A DNA stretch of 9,415 nt from Bacteroidota bacterium (GTDB lineage Bacteria > Bacteroidota > Bacteroidia > Bacteroidales > GCA-2748055): the NCBI GenBank assembly GCA_024244665.1, contig JAAEOI010000246.1, positions 1 through 9,415 on the forward strand, read 5' to 3'. Positions 1-6,911 of the stretch are shown here, in pieces. The notes below the pieces were generated by a model. The model made no database searches, was not told where the DNA came from, and worked only from the letters and a program-made list of their open reading frames with translations. Each line of letters opens with the position of its first letter. Within the stretch, counting starts at the first letter, position 1. The translations under genes and the position numbers were made by a program.

Positions 1-407
1 TGATCCAAACCACTTAAAGCATTGTTCAATACAGGGCCATTTCGCCAGTATGAACTCTGGTACGTTGATTGCCAGAGGTCTTCGATATTATCGACATCTT
101 TTCCTACGCAAAAATCATTAAGATATTTGTCTACGGCAGCAACGACAGCATGCGCCCTTTGTCGAAATGTTGCACATCCAATGCCATATAGTCCTGGTTC
201 GCTGGTTTCAACTTTAACAACCAACAATTCAAGTCCATGTGGATAAGTGACAATGGCCTTAACTTTTGTAATTTTTATTGGAGCAACTCCTTTAAGGTAG
301 TTTTTACTCTCTTCTGCTTTTAATGGGTTTGAAACTCCTAATCCTGTTGCAGCTGCAACGGCAGCAAGACTCTTAATTGCATCACGGCGGTTTAGTTTAG
401 TTTTCAT
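1..407 (-). CDS. Mannonate dehydratase-like enolase-superfamily protein with Tat signal (5' part; runs off left edge)
   Basis: Reading leftwards from an ATG at 405-407 gives 135 codons with no stop before the window edge, so only the N-terminus is present. Residues 1-31 look like a Tat signal: NRRDAIK at residues 6-12, then an Ala-rich hydrophobic stretch ending near AE at 31-32. From about residue 43 the sequence (IKITKVKAIVTYP, then LLVVKVETSEPGLYGIG) resembles the N-terminal capping domain of the mandelate racemase/muconate lactonizing group, closest in my recognition to the ManD/RspA branch. It breaks off at NNALSGLD, where that family enters the TIM barrel, so the metal-binding Asp/Glu residues lie outside the window. 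ManD enzymes dehydrate D-mannonate to 2-keto-3-deoxygluconate in uronate catabolism. Family placement is fairly sure, substrate is not. Classical ManD is cytoplasmic, so the twin-arginine leader is odd. The region is AT-richer than the sulfatases. Confidence 0.75.
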   Translation of the reverse strand, partial: MKTKLNRRDAIKSLAAVAAATGLGVSNPLKAEESKNYLKGVAPIKITKVKAIVTYPHGLELLVVKVETSEPGLYGIGCATFRQRAHAVVAAVDKYLNDFCVGKDVDNIEDLWQSTYQSSYWRNGPVLNNALSGLD

Positions 408-462
408 TATTCGAAAATTTAAGTTCAGGTGGATTCTAAAATATTGTTTTTTTCAATTGTGC

Positions 463-491
463 TTCATATACCCCGAAAAATTGGACGGCAA
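463..491 (-). promoter_or_regulatory. Weak candidate promoter for the ManD-like gene
   Basis: On the minus strand a TTG (489-491) is followed, 18 bases later, by TATATGAA (463-470). This resembles in part the Bacteroidota -33/-7 arrangement (TTTG, then TAnnTTTG). It lies 56 bases upstream of the ATG. The match is incomplete and AT-rich DNA gives many such matches by chance, so this is only a suggestion. That the gene needs its own promoter is inferred from the 171-base gap after the upstream sulfatase. Confidence 0.2.
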
Positions 492-508
492 GTTAATCTA
501 CCTCTGGA

Positions 509-537
509 TTAGCATAAATAAAAATACAGCATGCTAA
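509..537. repeat. Inverted repeat in the sulfatase/ManD-like intergenic gap
   Basis: Perfect 7-base arms TTAGCAT (509-515) and ATGCTAA (531-537) flank a 15-base AT-rich spacer. The right arm overlaps the 8-base palindrome AGCATGCT (528-535). It lies 42 bases downstream of the upstream sulfatase's stop and just upstream of the candidate promoter of the ManD-like gene. No T-run follows the stem in the direction of transcription (the T-run precedes it on the minus strand), so it does not look like an intrinsic terminator. A regulator-binding site is possible, but chance is too. The rest of the 408-578 gap shows nothing else I can support. Confidence 0.3.
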
Positions 538-578
538 AAAAAGCTTCTGGTTTTATTTAAGTATTGTATTTGAGTGAG

Positions 579-1961
579 TTAGTTCACCTGATAGTTGTAA
601 TAAGCATTGACAGAGATCGTATCTCCCTGTGCTTTACGCCATCGGGCAAGTTGCTTCTTCAAAGATGCCAGCAGATCATGGTATTGAGGATCATTGACCA
701 GGTTAAACATCTCGTAAGGATCCGCATGCAGGTCATATAACTCTTCCAATGGGCGGTGCAGGTATTTATTAACGATCTGGTAAGCTCGTTCATCGGTGCC
801 GGCCTCCTCTACCCAGGTCTCCCAGAAAGAGAGATAGTGGATACTTTCAACAGGACTTCCCGTGATATGTGTGGTGAAGGTCGTGTCGGGCTCCAGGTTA
901 AGGATGTACTTATACTGGTCTGTGCGGATCATCCTGGTGGGACAATGGTTCCAGATACCCGGTCCGCCGTTGTCATTTCCGGTATGCGTTCCAAAAACCA
1001 CTTCCCTGTGCTGATTTGTTTTCCCCTTCAGGACTCCCATAATCGTTCGTCCATCCAGAGATTCCACCGCCTCTCCGCCGGCCACATCGATGCAGGTGGG
1101 TAGCAGGTCAGACAGATCGATCATGGCATCCGTTTCAGATCCGGGCTCTATTTCTCCGGGCCAGCGGGCAATAAACGGGACACGCAGTCCTGCATCATAA
1201 AGTGTCCATTTACCAAAAGGCCAGTTCGCACCCTGGTCCGTGGTATATATGAACAGGGAGTTATCGAGCATTTCCCGCTCTTCAAGTGCCCGGTACACAT
1301 TCCCCAGTATGCTGTCCATCAATGTCACATCGCTGTAATAGTTCGTCCTCTCTTCCCGCGTTTCAGGCGTATCAATATAATTGGGCGGCAGCACTATTTC
1401 ATCTGGACCATAGACCGTGTTTTTCACCCAGGGCGTATGAGGCGGATGGGAGCAAACCATCAAAAACAGGGGCTTGTCACCGGTATACTCCCGGATAAAG
1501 GTTTCGGCCACGTTTTCATCCCTTTCAATAAAATCATAGGGAAAGCGATGGTTCGGTCCGTGGTGAAACTTCCCGATCTCGGCTGTGTAATATCCCAGCT
1601 CCTTGAAATATTCCGGCATGGTTTTAATATCCAGGCGAATGGGGGTCCCAAATTTGTGTGCCCCGTTGCGAAAAGGCATCAGTCCCGTTTCAATGACACA
1701 ACGGGAGGGTGAGCATAATGGAGTGGCAGCAAATGCCCGGGTAAAGGTAAGTCCCTCTTCCGCAAGGCGATCCATGTGGGGTGTCTGAATTTGTGCATCG
1801 CCATAAACCCCTGAATCATCATAGCCGTGGTCATCGGAGAGGTATATGACGATGTTGGGTTTTTTAGTCCCCGGTATAGTTTCAGCCTTGCAACCGGAAT
1901 GTGGCCACAAAAGAACAAACATACATATGGTTACTATCGGTAAGTAGTCTGCAGAGTTCAT
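579..1961 (-). CDS. S1 sulfatase, heparan N-sulfatase (SGSH)-like
   Basis: 460-residue exported sulfatase. The N-terminus carries a hydrophobic segment (residues 8-19) and a Cys at 24 in HSGC, a poor lipobox, so lipoprotein status is uncertain. Active-site elements seen: metal ligands D43-D44 (SDDHG), formylglycine Cys C83 with R87 in CSPSR, IGKFH (K131, H133), SHPPH (H172, H175), TTDQG (D242, Q243) and K251. The spacing, the GKFHHGP and FPYDF segments and the C-terminal THITG, SFWETWVE and ELYDL segments resemble N-sulfoglucosamine sulfohydrolase relatives (SulfAtlas S1_8-like, by memory). That family removes N-sulfate from glucosamine, but bacterial members may act on other sulfated sugars. 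C88 directly after the motif Arg is unusual. The gene starts 13 bases after the previous stop, suggesting translational coupling with the neighbouring sulfatase; no strong Shine-Dalgarno is visible. Length is normal for the family. Sulfatase certain, N-sulfatase specificity tentative. Confidence 0.92.
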   Translation of the reverse strand: MNSADYLPIVTICMFVLLWPHSGCKAETIPGTKKPNIVIYLSDDHGYDDSGVYGDAQIQTPHMDRLAEEGLTFTRAFAATPLCSPSRCVIETGLMPFRNGAHKFGTPIRLDIKTMPEYFKELGYYTAEIGKFHHGPNHRFPYDFIERDENVAETFIREYTGDKPLFLMVCSHPPHTPWVKNTVYGPDEIVLPPNYIDTPETREERTNYYSDVTLMDSILGNVYRALEEREMLDNSLFIYTTDQGANWPFGKWTLYDAGLRVPFIARWPGEIEPGSETDAMIDLSDLLPTCIDVAGGEAVESLDGRTIMGVLKGKTNQHREVVFGTHTGNDNGGPGIWNHCPTRMIRTDQYKYILNLEPDTTFTTHITGSPVESIHYLSFWETWVEEAGTDERAYQIVNKYLHRPLEELYDLHADPYEMFNLVNDPQYHDLLASLKKQLARWRKAQGDTISVNAYYNYQVN

Positions 1962-1974
1962 GCTTATCCGCTGT

Positions 1975-3519
1975 TTAAAGGTTTGTACTTCTGCCTTCCG
2001 ATTTATACTTCTCCAGCAAAGTATTCAGTTCTTCGACTATTTCAGGATGTTCCAGCCACATGTTGTGATGCTCCTGGGGATCCTGATCCATGTCATAGAG
2101 CTGCCCTTTCACAATCGTGTCTTCACTATTTATGAAACCGGGCTTTGTCCATCCTCCTGAACCCAGTTGGGGGATCAGTTTCCATTTTCCTTTTCGTATG
2201 GCAAAATACCCGTTACCGGAATGGTGCACAAGCGCCTCCCGCACTGGCTCCTGATTTGCATCCTTTCCCACATCCTTTCCTAAAAACAGGCTGGAAATAT
2301 CCCGGCTGTCCTCTGCTGCATCACCGGGCAGATCGTACTCAACTATCCTGGCAATACCGGCCATAATATCGACTCCACAGATGAGTTCATCAGATACACG
2401 GTTTCCCACTGCGGTGCCCGGCCAGCTAACCACGAAGGGAACCCGGTGGCCACCCTCCAATGCATCGGCCTTCATACCTCTCCATGGGGCATTTGGATTG
2501 TGATCAAATTTGGTGATGACCGATCCTGCGGCATGATAATCTTTGCCATGCAAATGAAGATCGCCGGCACGTGCAGGAGAACCATTGTCTGATGTGAAAA
2601 TAACCAGTGTGTTTTCTTTCAGACCGTTGCGTTCCAGTGCTCTCATAATCTCTCCAAGGGTAAAATCGGTCTGGTGGACCAGGTCGCCATAGGGGCCCGC
2701 CCCGCTTTTTCCCTGAAACTCCTTCGCAGGAACGATGGGTGTATGAGGCGCCGTGGATGCAAAGTAGAGGAAGAAAGGTTTATCATTTTTCGATTTTGCA
2801 TGGGCATCGATATATGTCACCGCCTTTTTTGTCAGCGTGGGAAGAATCTCCTCCAGCTTCCACCCAGGAAGCATCATTCCAGGATTTCCATATACTGTAT
2901 CCGGTTTTGGAATGGACGGGCTACCGATTAATTCATCATTTTCGATAAAAATATAGGGAGGAAAGTTGGGTACATTTACACCGAAGTAGTAGTCAAAACC
3001 AGCGGTCATGGGGCCTGCCGTAATCTTCCCGGAATGATCGATCTGGGACTGATCATGCTGATGATCCCATTTATTCGGCAACTCAGAATTATTATTGGTC
3101 GCCCACTGCATTCCCAGGTGCCATTTCCCGATACAGGCAGTGGAATAGCCCTGCGCTTTTAGCATAGCAGGAAGGGTAAGCCTGCCTGGTTCAATAAGCG
3201 GGGAGCTGTAGGGACCCAACACACCTCTCTTCAAATGTGTGCGCCAGGCATAGCGCCCTGTGAGAATCGCATACCTGGTTGGTGAACAGACGCTGGAGGG
3301 CGAGTGGGCATCGGTAAATCGAATGCCCTCTTCGGCAAGTTTATCAATATTCGGAGTGGGCACCCTGGAACCGGCCACATAGGATTGCGGATCACCGTAC
3401 CCCATGTCATCGGCCAGAAAAAGAATGATGTTTGGGCTTTCCAGCTCTGTTTTGCAGGATGCAATACCCAGAATCAGGGAAAGAGTCAGTATAAACAGAA
3501 AGAGTTGGGATTTCATCAC
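1975..3519 (-). CDS. S1 sulfatase lipoprotein, arylsulfatase A / GalNAc-6-sulfatase-like
   Basis: 514-residue sulfatase with a lipoprotein signal: MMKSQLF, hydrophobic residues 6-18, and lipobox IASC with C22. The polar, acidic KTELE after the Cys could favour surface export in Bacteroidota. Catalytic set is complete: D37-D38 (ADDMG), C78 and R82 in CSPTR, GKWHLG (K132, H134), APHTP (H259), SDNG (D311, N312) and K350 in RGMKADALEGG. The TGRYAWRTHLKRGVL segment after the signature, together with VPNFPPYIFIEND at about 183-195, is typical of arylsulfatase A or N-acetylgalactosamine-6-sulfatase relatives (S1_15-like from memory). The family hydrolyses sulfate esters on sugars; the exact position and sugar cannot be read here. 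It lies 38 bases downstream of rpiB and 13 bases upstream of the next sulfatase, so it is mid-operon. Two ATG codons in tandem open the gene; either may be used. Confidence 0.94.
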   Translation of the reverse strand: MMKSQLFLFILTLSLILGIASCKTELESPNIILFLADDMGYGDPQSYVAGSRVPTPNIDKLAEEGIRFTDAHSPSSVCSPTRYAILTGRYAWRTHLKRGVLGPYSSPLIEPGRLTLPAMLKAQGYSTACIGKWHLGMQWATNNNSELPNKWDHQHDQSQIDHSGKITAGPMTAGFDYYFGVNVPNFPPYIFIENDELIGSPSIPKPDTVYGNPGMMLPGWKLEEILPTLTKKAVTYIDAHAKSKNDKPFFLYFASTAPHTPIVPAKEFQGKSGAGPYGDLVHQTDFTLGEIMRALERNGLKENTLVIFTSDNGSPARAGDLHLHGKDYHAAGSVITKFDHNPNAPWRGMKADALEGGHRVPFVVSWPGTAVGNRVSDELICGVDIMAGIARIVEYDLPGDAAEDSRDISSLFLGKDVGKDANQEPVREALVHHSGNGYFAIRKGKWKLIPQLGSGGWTKPGFINSEDTIVKGQLYDMDQDPQEHHNMWLEHPEIVEELNTLLEKYKSEGRSTNL

Positions 3520-3557
3520 ATTCTGGATTGGTTAAGTTCTAAATACTATCAATCAAT

Positions 3558-3989
3558 TCACTTTACCGGCACCTTATCGATGCGCCTCTGGTGCCTTCCT
3601 CCCTCAAAGGGAGTATCAAGAAATCTCTTTAAAATCTCAATTCCGGTTTCTGCATCAACGAATCTTCCCGGCAGGGTCAGAATATTGGCATTGTTATGAG
3701 ACCGGGCCAGTTCGGCAATTTCAGGTTGCCAGCAAAGGGCGGCACGTATCCCCTGGTGTTTGTTGGCTGTAAATGAGACTCCCTGGCCGCTTCCGCAAAC
3801 CAGGACACCCTGCTCAAATTCTCCACTCTCCACCGCAAGGGCCAGCGGATGTACCACATCAGGGTAATCCATGGATTCGGCCGAATCGGTACCATAATTC
3901 GTGATCTCATACCCCTCCTTCTCAAGCCACTCTGTGAGTATCAACTTCATCTCATATCCAGCGTGGTCACATCCAATTGCAATCTTCAT
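3558..3989 (-). CDS. rpiB: Ribose-5-phosphate isomerase B / RpiB-LacAB family sugar-phosphate isomerase
   Basis: 143-residue cytoplasmic protein of full family length, without a signal peptide. Family landmarks: D8-H9 in GCDHAG, catalytic-base Cys C65 followed by GSGQG (66-70), H98-NNAN (98-102), LPGR (106-109), and the phosphate-binding arginines R132 and R136 in GGRHQRRIDK. These match the active site described for E. coli RpiB (C66, H99, R133, R137). Known activity: interconversion of ribose 5-phosphate and ribulose 5-phosphate; relatives also act on allose 6-phosphate or galactose 6-phosphate. It sits between two sulfatase genes with gaps of 42 and 38 bases, so it is probably co-transcribed with them. 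That placement suggests a catabolic role on a sugar released from the sulfated glycan. A streptococcal RpiB-family isomerase (DhuI) works on unsaturated uronates from glycosaminoglycans, which is an alternative role. Family assignment is very sure, substrate is not. Confidence 0.93.
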   Translation of the reverse strand: MKIAIGCDHAGYEMKLILTEWLEKEGYEITNYGTDSAESMDYPDVVHPLALAVESGEFEQGVLVCGSGQGVSFTANKHQGIRAALCWQPEIAELARSHNNANILTLPGRFVDAETGIEILKRFLDTPFEGGRHQRRIDKVPVK

Positions 3990-4031
3990 CTGTTCAACTA
4001 TTTTATATTATTGTTTACGATATTTAGGTCA

Positions 4032-5357
4032 TTAATCCTTCTCCCACCACTCCTCTATCTGTCCGCTAAGCCTTGCCACAATCTCCGGATGCTTCTCAGC
4101 CATGTTGTCCCACTCGTAGGGATCATCGTCCAGGTTGTAAAGTTCTGGTTCCCGGCCTGGCTGACCAAAGGGATCCGGGAGAATCAGTTTCCATGGTTTG
4201 GCAACCACAATCCTGTAATAGAGACTGGAATCGAGGGTAGAGAAATCATGAGCGCCGGTCTCTGCAAATATAGCCCCCCTCTCTTTCCTGGCGGTCTCAT
4301 CCAGCATATTGATCCCTTGCATTTCAGGTGTCGGATCCAGGTCACAGGCTGCAAGAACAGTGGTGGCAATATCAATGCTGCTGGCCAGTGAGCTCTCGTC
4401 CAGCTCAGGTTCAATCACCCCTTTCCAGCGATAGATAATCGGGGTGCGAATCCCCATATCATAAGGCTCTCTTTTTGAGCGTGGAGCATAGCGATTGGGA
4501 CGATCCGGATCCTGGATCCACCCATTGTCGGTCACATAGACAAAGAGTGTATTCTCGCTCAGACCCTGCTGGTCAACATAATCCATCAGCTGTCCGCAGG
4601 TGATATCAAACCATTCACACATGGCCCAGTAGTTGGCAACCGCAGGTGTGGGTGCCAGTGGAAGGTATTTGTCCCGCAGACTGTCAGGGGGCGTATGCGG
4701 GGCGTGGGGCAGAAAGGGTGCATACCAGACAAAAAACGGGGTTTCAGTCTCCTTTGCGTCATCAATAAAATCATAGATTACATCAAGACCCTCCCTTCCG
4801 ATCTTCAGTCCTTCGTCTCCATGCCGGCCACCCCGGGAAGGGTCACCGTGTGTCATCCCCTGGGAAAAACCGCCCCGGGAGTAATGTCCTTCCCACCACT
4901 TGCCTGTCTGCAGGGAAACATAACCCGCCTCTCCCAGCAGATCAGCCAGGGTAGAGACCTGCTCTATTCCTGCTACATAGGGTTCATTTATTTCGGCCCG
5001 CTGAAGCATCCACTCCTGCCGGTAAGCCTCTTTTTTACCACGGTCGAATACAGGATCGTTCCCATATACACCATGCTGGTGGGGATAAAGCCCGGTGGCC
5101 ATGGAAGCCAGTGCAGGACGACAGAGCGGGGCAGTGGTATAGCCATGGGTGATGGTCAGGCCTTCTGCTGCCAATTGATCAATCCGTGGGGTCTCTATCT
5201 GCTCATGACCCAGAAAGCTGTAGTGCGGCCAGCTCTGATCGTCCGAGATAAGCAGGATTATATTTGGCGGGGATTTTACTTCCTGCCTGTTGCACGAAAA
5301 CAACAGAAGGCTCCCGATGATGGCTGTCAGCAAATAGCGAATCTTCATATTTCTCAT
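4032..5357 (-). CDS. S1-like sulfatase lipoprotein with variant signature CRPAL
   Basis: 441 residues from the ATG at 5355-5357; a second ATG three codons later (5348) is equally plausible. The open frame extends to 5468, but the extra residues would precede the signal peptide and are unlikely to be coding. Signal peptide: RNMKIRYLL, hydrophobic core, and LLLFSC with C22, so probably a lipoprotein. Sulfatase elements: D39-D40 (ISDDQSW), C79 in CRPAL, K153, PHAPHTP with H221, TDNG (D277, N278) and K295 in SKREPYDMG, plus a standard sulfatase C-terminus (ELYNLDDDPYEWDN). Two canonical residues are missing. The signature C-x-P-x-R reads C-R-P-A-L, with no Arg at the fifth position, and GKWH reads GKWW. 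The TGLYPHQHG segment following the signature is, from memory, shared by other annotated bacterial sulfatases, suggesting a real subfamily and not decay. Substrate unknown. First gene of the sulfatase-rpiB operon. Confidence 0.88.
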   Translation of the reverse strand: MRNMKIRYLLTAIIGSLLLFSCNRQEVKSPPNIILLISDDQSWPHYSFLGHEQIETPRIDQLAAEGLTITHGYTTAPLCRPALASMATGLYPHQHGVYGNDPVFDRGKKEAYRQEWMLQRAEINEPYVAGIEQVSTLADLLGEAGYVSLQTGKWWEGHYSRGGFSQGMTHGDPSRGGRHGDEGLKIGREGLDVIYDFIDDAKETETPFFVWYAPFLPHAPHTPPDSLRDKYLPLAPTPAVANYWAMCEWFDITCGQLMDYVDQQGLSENTLFVYVTDNGWIQDPDRPNRYAPRSKREPYDMGIRTPIIYRWKGVIEPELDESSLASSIDIATTVLAACDLDPTPEMQGINMLDETARKERGAIFAETGAHDFSTLDSSLYYRIVVAKPWKLILPDPFGQPGREPELYNLDDDPYEWDNMAEKHPEIVARLSGQIEEWWEKD

Positions 5358-5507
5358 TGTATCATCTATTATTTGCCTAAAAATAGGAATAGCTGTATCG
5401 AAAGTAAATATACAAAGCGGGAAAGGATTTACACTTTTTGGACCATGAAACATAACAGGAAAATCCATTCTCGATCGTATAATCCTGATCTCCTGGCTTG
5501 TTGTTAA
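5358..5507. other. Leader region upstream of the variant sulfatase; no gene
   Basis: About 150 bases between the decayed ATPase and the sulfatase start. The sulfatase reading frame stays open through part of it, but the implied residues do not resemble a conserved domain and lie ahead of the signal peptide. A promoter for the downstream four-gene run would be expected here or further upstream. The stretch is AT-rich, but I could not find a convincing TTTG/TAnnTTTG pair or a terminator hairpin. Confidence 0.4.
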
Positions 5508-5778
5508 CTACTGCATTGCCTCTTCAATAAGGCTGTGAACTACACAGAGTAATTCCGGAACCTTTTGAATTTCAACGATGATGAAAGTGTTTGAAGATTT
5601 ATTTGCTCTTACCAGCTCGATGAGGTTTTCAGGCCTGGATTGAAATCTGCGCTACAGGTCAGGCTTTATCAAATCGATGTATATGCTTCCGGGATACCTG
5701 GCTTTCAGGAAGGTTGACTTCCCGGTACCCCTCGGGCCAAATAAGAAATAGCTTCTACCCGGCGGATCAAAGAATCAT
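5508..5778 (-). pseudogene. Decayed AAA_14-type ATPase (DUF4143-associated family), N-terminal remnant
   Basis: On the minus strand the frame beginning DPPGRSYFLF at 5768 encodes a clear P-loop ATPase start. Walker A GPRGTGKST is at 5712-5738, then ARYPGSIYIDLIKPDL, an in-frame TAG at 5652-5654, then RRF and SRPENLIELVRAN, a Walker B-like FIIVEIQKVPEL (core at 5571-5582), VVHSLIEE, and a second TAG at 5508-5510. This matches the N-terminal part of the AAA_14 ATPases often found with a DUF4143 C-terminal domain. Four lesions are visible. The likely start ATG (5776-5778, after GGAAG) is out of frame with the body. The nonsense codon replaces a Tyr or Phe of the usual DL(Y/F)RRF. The Walker B Asp has become Val. 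The C-terminal two-thirds is missing. Intact relatives are about 370-400 residues. The family's role is poorly known. Not functional as read. Confidence 0.8.
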
Positions 5779-5962
5779 GGATTTACTACTTCCAAAAGCA
5801 GAACTTTATTACATCATATACAACAGTGCAGCCTTTGTACATCGTAAGTTTGCCGATACCCGAGCTGAAAATGCAGTATACCTCTTCTCGCAATTTCAAA
5901 AAGTTCAGGAAGCCCCGGAGCTATAATAGCTGTTACCAGAGAAGTACTGCAGGGAGACCATT
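5779..5962. other. Non-coding spacer between esterase and ATPase remnant
   Basis: About 184 bases after the esterase stop codon. Short open frames exist on both strands, but none continues a known domain or has a convincing start. It probably contains the old promoter and leader of the ATPase: GGAAG lies just upstream of the remnant's ATG. No terminator hairpin, tRNA or repeat was recognised. Confidence 0.4.
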
Positions 5963-6835
5963 CTATTGTCCCCTCTCCAGCCACCCGTTCACCTTCATCC
6001 AATCCTGCAGGCGGTCCATAAAATGGTCTGCGCCACCCCCCTTTTCCACGAATCCGTGCCGGCCCGTCTGGAATATATGGAGCTCAGCCAGGGCACCAGC
6101 CTCCTTCCAGGCGACAAACAGCTCCATCGACTTTTCCCAGGGAATCAGCTGGTCATTGGCGGCTGTAAAAATGCAAAGTGGAGGGGCGTTTACCGGGACC
6201 TCAACAGGCAAACCCCATTTCGATCCTGCCACGGTATATACAGGCACTGCAAAATCTGGTCTCCCGTCTGCGGATCCCATTACCGATGCAAGGGTTACAC
6301 CTCCTCCGGCCGAAAAACCGATCATACCGATCCTATCATGTTCAATCCCCATTTCCTTCGCACTGCTCCGCACCAGGCGAACAGCCTGCTGTCCATCCGC
6401 CCCTGCCAGTTTCCGAACATCCTGCCCATCCTGTTTCGTCCTGTCTTCCTTGTGAAACAACCTGTATTTGAGAACATATGCGTGCACCCCAAGCTTATTC
6501 AGGTACCGGGCAATATCCACCCCTTCGTAGCTCATCATCAGGTTCCTGAACCCTCCGCCAGGAGCTATCACCATGGCCGTTCCCACATCTGTTCCGGGAT
6601 CGGGCGAATAGTACATCAGCACCGGCTTAACCACATTCTGCACCATGGGAAGTCCCGAAGGAGACTCGACAGATTTTTCTTCCCAGTCCCAGCTTTCCGA
6701 CCCGGGGGCCACACCTTCATACAATGGGATCACACTGTCAGGTTCCGGAAAGGCCTGTCCTGAAGCGGTATGGATCATTCCTGAAAGAAATGAGACCATA
6801 AATATTACATACATATTCTTCATTATAGTTCTCAT
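5963..6835 (-). CDS. Secreted alpha/beta-hydrolase, carbohydrate-esterase-like
   Basis: 290-residue protein with a signal peptide: MKN and a hydrophobic core at residues 8-20, with likely cleavage after the ASG at 24-26. Three possible ATG starts (residues 1, 5 and 8) precede the signal peptide; the first is given, the second (6823) is equally plausible. The alpha/beta-hydrolase triad is visible: nucleophile S175 in GFSAGGG, D228 in AANDQLIP and H260 in GRHGF. The oxyanion loop is PGGGF (92-96) in place of HGGG. The arrangement of APGGGF, EGVDIARYLNKLGVHAYVLKYRL and a terminal GRHGF...WMKVNGWL resembles the Bacteroidota acetyl/feruloyl esterase group found in polysaccharide-utilization loci. 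Expected role: removing acetyl or similar acyl groups from the glycan so that other enzymes gain access. It lies 76 bases after the IDS-like sulfatase. Hydrolase fold is certain; acyl group and substrate are inferred from context. Confidence 0.88.
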   Translation of the reverse strand: MRTIMKNMYVIFMVSFLSGMIHTASGQAFPEPDSVIPLYEGVAPGSESWDWEEKSVESPSGLPMVQNVVKPVLMYYSPDPGTDVGTAMVIAPGGGFRNLMMSYEGVDIARYLNKLGVHAYVLKYRLFHKEDRTKQDGQDVRKLAGADGQQAVRLVRSSAKEMGIEHDRIGMIGFSAGGGVTLASVMGSADGRPDFAVPVYTVAGSKWGLPVEVPVNAPPLCIFTAANDQLIPWEKSMELFVAWKEAGALAELHIFQTGRHGFVEKGGGADHFMDRLQDWMKVNGWLERGQ

Positions 6836-6911
6836 AAGATTTTCATTATAATTGAATTTGGATTCCGGCTATCAGATATTGATTCTTCATAAGTGTTGAT
6901 GAGCGTGTATT

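Noticed and set aside
5358..5468. N-terminal extension of the variant sulfatase
   Set aside because: The extra residues precede a complete lipoprotein signal peptide and resemble no conserved sequence.
4695..5507. 270-codon plus-strand open frame
   Set aside because: It is antisense to the variant sulfatase, has no recognisable domain or signal, and its length is explained by the codon bias of the minus-strand gene.
5714..5926. 70-codon plus-strand frame over the ATPase remnant
   Set aside because: It is antisense to the Walker A region and its translation matches no family I know.
5966..6763. 265-codon plus-strand open frame
   Set aside because: It lies wholly opposite the esterase, whose triad and signal peptide are clear; the Pro/His/Ser-rich translation is typical of an antisense shadow.
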